A stretch of 8,145 nucleotides of DNA, from assembly GCA_036822015.1 (NCBI GenBank), contig DAISIL010000093.1:1-8145 (forward strand), written 5' to 3'. Of the stretch, positions 1-6,067 are shown in pieces (the stretch's first letter is position 1; every line of letters begins with the position of its first letter). Position numbers and translations under genes: made by a program. The notes below the pieces were generated by a model. It was not told the DNA's origin. It was given only the letters and a program-made list of their open reading frames with translations, and searched no databases. This DNA comes from DAISIL01 sp036822015 (lineage in GTDB: Bacteria > Bacteroidota > Bacteroidia > Cytophagales > Bernardetiaceae).

Positions 1-975
1 GATCAGCGCTTCGCGCGTCTCTTCATCTGATGCCAATAAGTAAAACTTCTCTTCCGGCCCCACAATCGACCCCAACCATGTTTCAAATTTTCCTCCATTT
101 TGTAGGTTGATTGCCTTTGGCAGATGACCAGCTTTGAAGTCTGCCGCTGGGCGTGCATCCACAACCACCAGGGCGGGGTCAAGCATGGCATCAGCAGCCA
201 GGCGCGGCACAGCGCGTAGGCTCTCTTCGAGTTGCTTTGCACCGTTTTTGTTGATCTCTACGGCAAAGCCAAAATATTTGGGGATAAAAGGTTGTCCGTC
301 CAGGAGTGTATCCACGAACTGCTCCTCCGACATGGGCGAAAGGGCGTAGTTTTCTCGTTTTTCTCGCCCAATCGTACTAAATGTATCCGGACTAAGATTT
401 TTTCCGCACAGGCTGCCCGCCCCATGCGCTGGATATACCAATACCTCGTCATCGAGTAGCATCAGTTTGTCGCGGGTGGATCGGTACATGGCTCGAGCAA
501 GTTCTTCGCGCTTGGCTGTCATGTTGCCGGCTTTTTCGCGGAGATCGGGCCGCCCTACATCGCCCACAAAAAGCGTATCTCCCGTAAAGACGGCGTGCTG
601 CTTGCCGGTCTCATCGACAAGAATAACGCTGATGCTGTCGGGGGAATGCCCGGGGGTGTTGAGGGCTTTGAGTTGAATTTTTCCGAGGGTAAGCATGGCT
701 CCCTCATCGAACGGGATGCTGGGATAGTCAGCGGCTACCATCTGACTCACATATATCTGTGCGCCTGTGGTTTGGTGGATTTCCAGGTGGCTACTGACAA
801 AATCAGCGTGGGGATGCGTCTCGATGACGGCGACAATTTTAGCTGATTTCTCCTGAGCAAAATCGTAGTAGGGCTTCGGGTCGCGGGCCGGATCAATGAC
901 GGCCATCACTCCGTCGCTCACCACGGCATAAGAGGCGTGCGCTAATCCGGTATCATAAAACTGTTTGATTTCCAT
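1..975 (-). CDS. MBL-fold/rhodanese protein, persulfide dioxygenase (CstB/ETHE1-like), 3' partial
   Basis: The frame is open from ATG at 975-973 to the left edge, giving 325 codons without a stop, so the C-terminus is missing. Residues 1 to about 240 are a metallo-beta-lactamase fold. They contain ETHPHADF (52-59), TPGH (107-110), GDTLFVGDVGRPDL (132-145) and YPAHGAGSLCG (181-191). By analogy with ETHE1, iron would be bound by H54, H110 and D133. The sixth motif position, normally His, is F59. From about 255 a rhodanese domain begins (VVVDARPAADF, 270-280), but its expected catalytic cysteine region reads YLLASDE, without Cys. Proteins of this family are usually about 450-470 aa with a second rhodanese domain carrying the cysteine, which would lie outside the window. 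Known family members oxidise glutathione or related persulfides to sulfite or thiosulfate in the cytoplasm. The start lies 11 bp after the SulP stop, so the two are almost certainly co-transcribed. The family assignment is firm and the exact substrate is inferred. Confidence 0.92.
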   Translation of the reverse strand, partial: MEIKQFYDTGLAHASYAVVSDGVMAVIDPARDPKPYYDFAQEKSAKIVAVIETHPHADFVSSHLEIHQTTGAQIYVSQMVAADYPSIPFDEGAMLTLGKIQLKALNTPGHSPDSISVILVDETGKQHAVFTGDTLFVGDVGRPDLREKAGNMTAKREELARAMYRSTRDKLMLLDDEVLVYPAHGAGSLCGKNLSPDTFSTIGREKRENYALSPMSEEQFVDTLLDGQPFIPKYFGFAVEINKNGAKQLEESLRAVPRLAADAMLDPALVVVDARPAADFKAGHLPKAINLQNGGKFETWLGSIVGPEEKFYLLASDEETREALI

Positions 976-986
976 GGTCTGCTTGA

Positions 987-2735
987 TTAAGTGGTTGATT
1001 TTCGATAAAAACTCTGTACGGCCGCTGACTGCCTTGCTTGTTGTTGGGTAAAAGCGGCCAGGGCAAAAGGAATATCCAAAAAGAAGCAATCCTCACCGAT
1101 CTCCTCCATGAGGCCAGTTCGGAACAGGACATCGCGCACGGGCCCAATAACACCCGTCATATAAACCGCTATGCCTCTGGCGCGTAGCTCCGCGATGGTT
1201 TCACGGAGAACGCTCACCCCACTGGAATCAATGGCGTTGATACTCTCTGCGTTGATAATCAATAGCTTGACTTGATCGCCTTTCTTTTGGATATTTTCCT
1301 GGATGGTAGTCTTGAAGTGTGCTGCGTTGGCAAAATACAGCTGGGCATCGTAGCGCAAGATCAAGATATGCGGGTCTTGATCCAGATCAGGGAATCGCTC
1401 TACGTTCCGAAACTCATCCGTGTTGGGGAGCCGCCCCAGGATGGCTACATGTGGGCGCGTACTCCTGTACACGACCACGGCAATCGAAAGAACCACCCCC
1501 AGAAGTATCCCTTCACTGATCCCAACCGTTCCGGTAATGACAAAAGTAATGGCGAGCATCCAAAACTCATCGCGCTGGGTGCGCCACAGCACCCGTGGGT
1601 AGTGCGTGTCGATCAAGCCCAGAACAGCCACCAAGATAATCGAGCCTAAGACAGCTTTGGGCAGGTAATAAAAAAGCGGAGTCAAGAAAAGCAAAGTAAG
1701 CCCAATCAAGGCAGCACTGATAAGCGGGGCAACTCCGGTTTTGGCCCCCGCCTGGTCATTGACGGCACTCCGCGATAGCCCTCCCGTGGTGGGGTAACAC
1801 TGAAAAAACGAGCCGGCGATATTAGACATCCCCAAGGCAATCAACTCCTGGTTGGCATCTATTTCGTAGTCCTTATGACGGGCTTGTAGGGCTTTGGCCA
1901 CCGAAATCGCCTCCATGAAAGCAATCAAGGTCAGCGTAACAGCAATGGGAAGCATCTGACGGATGTTTTCTATCTCCCAGCTCGGCAAAACAAAATCAGG
2001 TAAGCCATCGGGAATATCCCGAACGATTTTTACACCCTGTGCATCAAGCCCCAGTCCCATCACGATCAGGATACCAAAGACGACCACCACCAATGCTGCC
2101 GGGATAGACTTTTTGTGGGTCTTGTTGATTTTTTTGATGCCCTTGATGAGCAATATCCCCGCAAAGCCAATCCCGAAGGTGATCCAGTGGATATGAGGTA
2201 CAGCCAAAAAGGTATTATACAGCAGGTGGTGTAGCTGGCTACTGCGGGCAATCTCTGTCCCGAAAAGGTGCTTCATTTGGTTGAGGGCAATAATCAAGGC
2301 CGCCGCCGAAGTAAAACCACTAATGACGGGGCGCGATAAAAAATTCACCAAAAAACCCAGTCGAAAAACACCTAACAGCAACTGCATCAGGCCCATCAGA
2401 AAAGCCAATAAGATCGCTAATGCGATGTAAGCCTCCGTACCCGCTACCGCAAAAAGCGATACCCCTGCAGCTACAAGCAACGAATCCATGGCTACCGGCC
2501 CAACGGACATCTGACGCGATGTACCCATGAAAGCATAAACTACCTGCGGAATCATGGACGCATACAAACCATAAACTGGCGGCAAGCCCGCAATGATCGC
2601 ATAAGCCATCCCCTGCGGGATGAGCATAATCCCCACCGTTAGTCCAGCCGAAATATCTCCCTTCAAGTGATCGCTGGAATAGTCGGGGAGCCATTGCAGG
2701 ATTGGAAAAAAATGTTTGATTTGCATACCAGGCAT
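987..2735 (-). CDS. SulP/SLC26 family anion transporter with STAS domain
   Basis: This 582-residue inner-membrane protein has the full SulP layout. The N-terminal membrane core spans about residues 25-425. It includes PPVYGLYAS (52-60), SVGPVAMDS (77-85), DANQELIALG (293-302), TTGGLSRSAVN (316-326) and GAKTGVAP (330-337), all typical of the family. A cytoplasmic STAS domain (about 440-560) follows, with NAIDSSGVSVLRE (500-512) at the position of the conserved D-S/T-S/T-G loop. SulP proteins carry sulfate, bicarbonate or other anions. The substrate cannot be read from this sequence. The neighbouring persulfide dioxygenase, 11 bp downstream, suggests a sulfur oxyanion such as sulfite, thiosulfate or sulfate. 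The ATG at 2735 gives MPGMQIKHFF; the ATG at 2726 (residue 4) is an equally possible start and leaves a longer leader after the promoter. The length and motifs suggest an intact gene. Confidence 0.95.
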   Translation of the reverse strand: MPGMQIKHFFPILQWLPDYSSDHLKGDISAGLTVGIMLIPQGMAYAIIAGLPPVYGLYASMIPQVVYAFMGTSRQMSVGPVAMDSLLVAAGVSLFAVAGTEAYIALAILLAFLMGLMQLLLGVFRLGFLVNFLSRPVISGFTSAAALIIALNQMKHLFGTEIARSSQLHHLLYNTFLAVPHIHWITFGIGFAGILLIKGIKKINKTHKKSIPAALVVVVFGILIVMGLGLDAQGVKIVRDIPDGLPDFVLPSWEIENIRQMLPIAVTLTLIAFMEAISVAKALQARHKDYEIDANQELIALGMSNIAGSFFQCYPTTGGLSRSAVNDQAGAKTGVAPLISAALIGLTLLFLTPLFYYLPKAVLGSIILVAVLGLIDTHYPRVLWRTQRDEFWMLAITFVITGTVGISEGILLGVVLSIAVVVYRSTRPHVAILGRLPNTDEFRNVERFPDLDQDPHILILRYDAQLYFANAAHFKTTIQENIQKKGDQVKLLIINAESINAIDSSGVSVLRETIAELRARGIAVYMTGVIGPVRDVLFRTGLMEEIGEDCFFLDIPFALAAFTQQQARQSAAVQSFYRKSTT

Positions 2736-2748
2736 TCAGTGTTGGCTA

Positions 2749-2777
2749 CAAAAATAGCAATATATGAACATATCAAC
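2749..2777 (-). promoter_or_regulatory. Predicted Bacteroidota-type promoter of the SulP-dioxygenase pair
   Basis: Read on the minus strand, GTTG (2777-2774) is followed after 17 bases by TATTTTTG (2756-2749), which matches the Bacteroidota -7 consensus TAnnTTTG exactly. The -33 element is less perfect (consensus TTTG). The -7 box ends 13 bases before the ATG at 2735, so the untranslated leader would be only about 6-10 nt if that start is used. The site falls in the 72-bp gap between the response regulator and SulP, so the transporter pair can be transcribed apart from the regulator genes. This is prediction from motif only. Confidence 0.6.
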
Positions 2778-2780
2778 ATA
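2762..2780 (-). repeat. Tandem 8-bp repeat and short palindrome over the SulP -33 element
   Basis: On the minus strand TATGTTGA (2780-2773) is followed immediately by TATGTTCA (2772-2765), two octamers differing at one base. The second copy also sits in an inverted repeat ATATG-TT-CATAT (2773-2762). Both overlap the -33 box and the promoter spacer. That location suits an operator for a dimeric or tandem-binding regulator, possibly the LytTR protein encoded just upstream. The region is AT-rich, so chance similarity is possible. Confidence 0.4.
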
Positions 2781-2807
2781 AAAAAGGTTTGCTAAAAAAT
2801 CATAATT

Positions 2808-3566
2808 TTAAGGTAGCCCTTGAAGTGCCTCCAAAAGTAGATCGCGCCGGCGTACCGCAATGGGCAGTACGCTGCCATTGCGTAAGTAGATCGTTCCGCC
2901 GTCTTTTTTTTCGAGGCGATCAAAAAACAACAAATTGATGAGGTGAGAACGATGAGCCCTAAAAAAATAGGGCGGCGGTAGGAGTTGCTCATAGGCTTTG
3001 AGCGGCTTTGAGGTGAGTATCTGGCGTTTGTTTTCGAGGTGAAAATGGGTGTAGTTGCCTTCGGCTTGGCAGTGTACGAGCTGTTTGATCTGTACCAGAT
3101 AGACAGATTCTTGATCGAAGAGGACGATTTTTTTTTCTAGCGGCGTGGTCTCTTTTTGGAGGTTTTCTTGCATCGTGCGTACTTGTGCAGGAAGGCTTTG
3201 AGGGGCAGAGCGTTGCAGTTGTTCGGCTTTCTGGAGGGCGGCTTGAAGTTCTTCGGGATCAATGGGTTTGAGGAGGTAGTCCAGTGCGCTGTACTTGATC
3301 GCCTGCAAAGCAAAATGATCGTAAGCCGTGATAAAAATAACCTGTCCCGTAAAACTATCAAGTTGCTGGAGCAGATCAAAGCTCTTACCGTCAGGGAGTT
3401 CTACGTCGAGCAGTAAGAGATCAGGTTGATGTACAGGGATCAGGGATAAAGCCTCCGATACACTCCCGGCCGTCCCCACGGGCAGGTAGCTGGGCGATAG
3501 CCGAGGGAGTGTTTGTAGCAAAAACTCCCGGATGTGTGGGTTGTCATCGACGATAAATATGCGCAT
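2808..3566 (-). CDS. LytTR-family (LytR/AlgR) response regulator
   Basis: The 252-residue protein has a receiver domain at residues 1-115 and a LytTR DNA-binding domain at about 146-247. In the receiver the acidic pair is D7/D8, the phosphoacceptor is D54 (LLLLDVELPDG), the switch Thr is T80 (FITAYD) and the conserved Lys is K100 (LLKPID). The DNA-binding part carries FFRAHRSHLIN (201-211), the hallmark of LytTR proteins. All catalytic positions of the receiver are intact. LytTR regulators bind direct repeats upstream of target promoters. The gene starts 12 bp after the stop of the histidine kinase, so the two form one transcript and a cognate pair. The next gene downstream is SulP, after 72 bp containing a separate promoter, which makes that promoter the nearest candidate target. 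Confidence 0.95.
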   Translation of the reverse strand: MRIFIVDDNPHIREFLLQTLPRLSPSYLPVGTAGSVSEALSLIPVHQPDLLLLDVELPDGKSFDLLQQLDSFTGQVIFITAYDHFALQAIKYSALDYLLKPIDPEELQAALQKAEQLQRSAPQSLPAQVRTMQENLQKETTPLEKKIVLFDQESVYLVQIKQLVHCQAEGNYTHFHLENKRQILTSKPLKAYEQLLPPPYFFRAHRSHLINLLFFDRLEKKDGGTIYLRNGSVLPIAVRRRDLLLEALQGLP

Positions 3567-3578
3567 ATTCTGGTTACC

Positions 3579-5444
3579 TTATCCGTACAACTGAAAACGA
3601 ATCTCTGTACCTGCGGGTTGTCCGTCGGCGTTCTGTAAATCAATGATCTGGAAAGTAAAACGCCCTTTCATCAATTTTTGTCGGTCTTCGGTGATTTGGG
3701 TAGCCCTCGAGATGTGTTCGGTGGTCGTAGTTGCGTTTTTTCGTCCCACGCCATTATCTCGAACGATGATTTGGAGTTGATGTGGGTTGATTTCCTGACA
3801 AATCAGGGATAGCTTCCGCTGCTCCTCTGGGGCAGGCTGGAGTCCGTGCTGAATGGCATTTTCAACAAAAGGCTGGAGGAGCATGGGAGGGATGAGCCAG
3901 TCTTCGGTGTCCAGGTCTTCGGGAATCTGTTGAAGTTGGTAGGCAAAGGGGGTCTGGAGCTGGGCTAGGTTCATGTAGTCTGTCAAAAATTCGATCTCCT
4001 CTGCCAGAGAGATGCGCTCGTGGTTGGAGTTTTCGAGGGTCTGACGCATGAGCTTGGCCAGGCGATGCAGGGCTTTGGTAGCACTTGGAGGGCTATTGGA
4101 TTGAGTGAGCAGGTGATGGATACTGCTTAGGATATTGAAAAAAAAGTGCGGGTTGAGCTGGGCGCGCCTCCAGCGCAACTGGGCTTGGAGGGTCTCTTGT
4201 TGGGCCAATAACTGCTTTTGGCGATAAAAAAGCCATCCCGCAATGATCGTCAGGAGCAGGAGCAGGAGCAGCCCGGCCGTAAGGTAGTAGTACTGGTTCA
4301 GTTCGAGGTCTTGGATGCGCGTCTGTTGGGCCAGGCGTTGGATTTCTTTTTCCTTGCGTTCGGTCTCGAATTGTACCAGGAGCCGGTTGAGTTCTTGGCG
4401 CTGGCGGCGTGCTTGTAGGCTGTCTTTGGCGGTGCTATACGCCTCCCAGTACTGCAAACTTTCATCGGGTCGGCTTTGGGCTTGGGCAAGCCGTGCTTGT
4501 GTTTGTAAGACCTGAACTTTGATGGGCAGCCATTCCGAGACGGTATCCAGAAGTGGCAGTAGATCGTCGAGTAGGGCGCGGGCTTTGTCGTACTGCTCGG
4601 ATCGCTGGAGTAGGTTTGCTTTTTGGTGGATGGCATACAAATACGTATCGCTTTTTGGGGGAAGGTATGAGAGTGCCGAGTCAATGGCATTTTTGGCATA
4701 CGACAACGCTCCCCGCTCCATCAAAGCAATGGCTCGAAAATACTGCGCTCGCCCAATGCCCTCTTTGCTTGCCAGCTCTCGCGCCCAGGATAGGGCACTA
4801 TCGGCGTGGTACAGCAGTAACTCGTACTCTCGCTGCTCCTGGTGGAGATTGGCCAGGTTGATGTGTGCGTGCAGAGACACCTGATCCCGAAACTGCGCCG
4901 GCATCGTCAGTGCTGCTTGGTATGCTTCGATGGCTTTGGGATAATTGCCGGCCGCCTTATAGACCATCCCGATATTGAGATAAGACACGGCTATATCTGC
5001 CTGGTTGATTTGGTTCTCGATGTCGAGGGATTGCAAGTAGTTTTTGAGGGCGCGATCAAAGTTTTCTTTCACAAAATAATAATTCCCCAGGCTGTTGTAG
5101 ATGCTAGCCAGGGCTTTCTGGTCGTTGAGTTGTTGGGCTTTGGGCAGGGCCAGTTGGAGATGCTGATAGCTCTCTTCCAGGTTTTGTAATTGAAAAGCAA
5201 GGATACCCTCCGTCAGATGCACGACCATCTGCCCCCAGGCATACCGGCGTTGGTTGGCAAAAGCTAGAGCTTGATCCAGCAGTTGCTTGGCCAAATCTGG
5301 CTGACCATAAGCCAGGCGAGTTGCTTTGCCGAGTTGTTCACGGATGTAAAGCGAATCCGTGTTTTGTCCCTTAACGCAGATGCTGACCAGGAGCAGCATC
5401 CACCAGAAATAAAATTGAGTCAGTTTGATTATGTAGTGTCGCAA
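3579..5444 (-). CDS. TPR-containing LytS-type sensor histidine kinase
   Basis: The 621-residue protein starts with an N-terminal signal-like segment (1-26, charged start, hydrophobic core FWWMLLLVSICV, likely cut after VKG). A TPR array follows at about 45-340, with clear repeats at 111-145 and 152-181. Next come a coiled-coil linker (about 338-385), one membrane span (386-407) and a His_kinase plus HATPase_c region. The phosphoacceptor is H433 in QLNPHFFFN (429-437), the N box is FVENAIQHG (526-534), and the first glycine box is DNGVGRKNA (563-571). The second glycine box is weak: where relatives usually have S-x-G it reads SRAT (579-582). The TPRs would lie in the periplasm and sense a protein or ligand. 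The partner is the LytTR regulator 12 bp downstream. The start is TTG (5444-5442), because an in-frame TAA lies 6 to 4 bases upstream; the next in-frame ATG (residue 16) would cut into the signal sequence. Confidence 0.93.
   Translation of the reverse strand: MRHYIIKLTQFYFWWMLLLVSICVKGQNTDSLYIREQLGKATRLAYGQPDLAKQLLDQALAFANQRRYAWGQMVVHLTEGILAFQLQNLEESYQHLQLALPKAQQLNDQKALASIYNSLGNYYFVKENFDRALKNYLQSLDIENQINQADIAVSYLNIGMVYKAAGNYPKAIEAYQAALTMPAQFRDQVSLHAHINLANLHQEQREYELLLYHADSALSWARELASKEGIGRAQYFRAIALMERGALSYAKNAIDSALSYLPPKSDTYLYAIHQKANLLQRSEQYDKARALLDDLLPLLDTVSEWLPIKVQVLQTQARLAQAQSRPDESLQYWEAYSTAKDSLQARRQRQELNRLLVQFETERKEKEIQRLAQQTRIQDLELNQYYYLTAGLLLLLLLTIIAGWLFYRQKQLLAQQETLQAQLRWRRAQLNPHFFFNILSSIHHLLTQSNSPPSATKALHRLAKLMRQTLENSNHERISLAEEIEFLTDYMNLAQLQTPFAYQLQQIPEDLDTEDWLIPPMLLQPFVENAIQHGLQPAPEEQRKLSLICQEINPHQLQIIVRDNGVGRKNATTTTEHISRATQITEDRQKLMKGRFTFQIIDLQNADGQPAGTEIRFQLYG
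4251..4271 (-). repeat. CTGCTC hexamer repeat coding the kinase membrane span
   Basis: On the minus strand 21 bases read as alternating CTG and CTC codons, three and a half copies of a 6-bp unit. They encode the run of leucines at about 392-398 in the transmembrane segment of the sensor kinase. Gain or loss of a unit would keep the reading frame and change the span by two leucines. It may simply reflect leucine codon choice. Confidence 0.6.
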
Positions 5445-5448
5445 GGTT

Positions 5449-5470
5449 TAATCATTCAAAAGTAATCATT
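5449..5470 (-). repeat. Perfect 8-bp direct repeat flanking the kinase -7 box
   Basis: AATGATTA on the minus strand occurs twice, at 5470-5463 and 5456-5449, with 14 bp between equivalent positions. The -7 box lies between the copies and shares two bases (TA) with the upstream copy. The arrangement could be an operator for autoregulation, but AT-rich sequence yields such repeats easily. The downstream copy includes an ATG that opens an eight-codon frame overlapping the kinase start. Confidence 0.35.
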
Positions 5471-5488
5471 TTTGTTGAGTATATCAAA
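5457..5488 (-). promoter_or_regulatory. Predicted Bacteroidota-type promoter of the kinase-regulator operon
   Basis: Read on the minus strand, TTTG (5488-5485) is followed after 20 bases by TACTTTTG (5464-5457), a full match to both halves of the TTTG / TAnnTTTG consensus with normal spacing. The -33 box overlaps the TGA stop of the upstream GyrI-like gene. The -7 box ends 12 bases before the TTG start of the kinase, so the leader would be very short. This supports a start near 5444 and lets the kinase be expressed independently of the gene before it. Confidence 0.65.
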
Positions 5489-6014
5489 GCCCATTTTTTA
5501 GTGCTACTTGTGTGATAATTTCTCCATTATCTGTATGAATTTCCAGTAATTCCTCCCCGAGCTGCGCGTCGTTTTCCTGGGCAAATCGGGTCATCTGTAC
5601 GTATATCTCTTGTGGGTTAGGCGCAATCCATCGACTTGTGTACAAGATCGTCTCTACCACCCGCGTCCGTGGTAGCGCATGATAGGCATAGCCTGAAGGC
5701 AGGCCTTGAAGGCTATCTCGGCACAACACGCCCACGATGGCACGCACGCTACGGCTTGTGTCTGGATTATTAAAAAAGTACACACAGCGATCCCCTTTGA
5801 GTTGCCCCGACTGCCAGTCTTGTTGCACCTTTGTTTGTATCTGCTGATAGGCTTCTCCACTTAATTTTCCTTCAAAATACTGTCCAGCAATCCATACGGG
5901 TTCTCGTTGGAGCATCCGCAACGTAGGATCATCGAAAGCCCCCATCCCGTAAAAGGCAAGCATGGCTCCCAGAAAAATCATTAGGGAAATAAAAAATACG
6001 ATGCGAGATTTCAT
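5484..6014 (-). CDS. Membrane-anchored protein, GyrI-like ligand-binding fold likely
   Basis: With ATG at 6014-6012 the product is 176 aa. A start at the TTG (6047) would add 11 polar residues and is less likely. Residues 4-24 form a hydrophobic segment after MKSR, which suits a membrane anchor or uncleaved signal. The rest is soluble. It includes PVWIAGQYFEGKLSG (39-53), CVYFFNNP (77-84), VRAIVGVLC (90-98) and LPSGYAYHALPRTRVVET (105-122). This order resembles GyrI-like (effector-binding) domains: a strand ending in a G-x-Y/F region, a helix, a strand with a Y-x-N-P-like segment, then a strand pair. I assign the fold by pattern only. GyrI-like domains bind small hydrophobic molecules or act as hydrolases; no activity can be stated here. 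The gene precedes the sensor kinase on the same strand, with 39 bp between them, so a role in presenting a ligand to that kinase is possible but speculative. Confidence 0.8.
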   Translation of the reverse strand: MKSRIVFFISLMIFLGAMLAFYGMGAFDDPTLRMLQREPVWIAGQYFEGKLSGEAYQQIQTKVQQDWQSGQLKGDRCVYFFNNPDTSRSVRAIVGVLCRDSLQGLPSGYAYHALPRTRVVETILYTSRWIAPNPQEIYVQMTRFAQENDAQLGEELLEIHTDNGEIITQVALKNGL

Positions 6015-6067
6015 ATTTGATCGTTTTTGTTTATCTTGACTGCTCAATTACATTTAATAACTTGTTT

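Noticed and set aside
976..986. Separate promoter or terminator between SulP and the dioxygenase
   Set aside because: Only 11 bp separate the genes, with no hairpin or promoter motif, so co-transcription is the simplest reading.
1272..1649. 125-residue open frame on the plus strand
   Set aside because: It lies wholly antisense to the well-supported SulP gene, has no recognisable domain and reads as a composition shadow.
4298..5189. Open frames of 115-133 residues overlapping the sensor kinase (4298-4699 minus, 4519-4884 plus, 4842-5189 plus)
   Set aside because: They overlap the kinase coding region in other frames, show biased low-complexity composition and match no family I know.
6015..6047. 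Longer N-terminus of the GyrI-like protein from TTG at 6047
   Set aside because: It adds a polar stretch before a typical MKSR plus hydrophobic anchor, and an ATG is available at 6014.
6017..6067. Longer N-terminus of the LysM protein from TTG at 6017
   Set aside because: The added 17 residues form neither a signal peptide nor part of the LysM fold, the codon is a weak start, and two ATG codons at 6068 and 6071 directly precede the first LysM domain.
6015..6067. Divergent promoter pair between the GyrI-like and LysM genes
   Set aside because: A promoter must exist for the LysM gene, but I find no convincing TAnnTTTG element on either strand in these 53 bp; TTTG at 6016 or 6026 has no fitting -7 partner.
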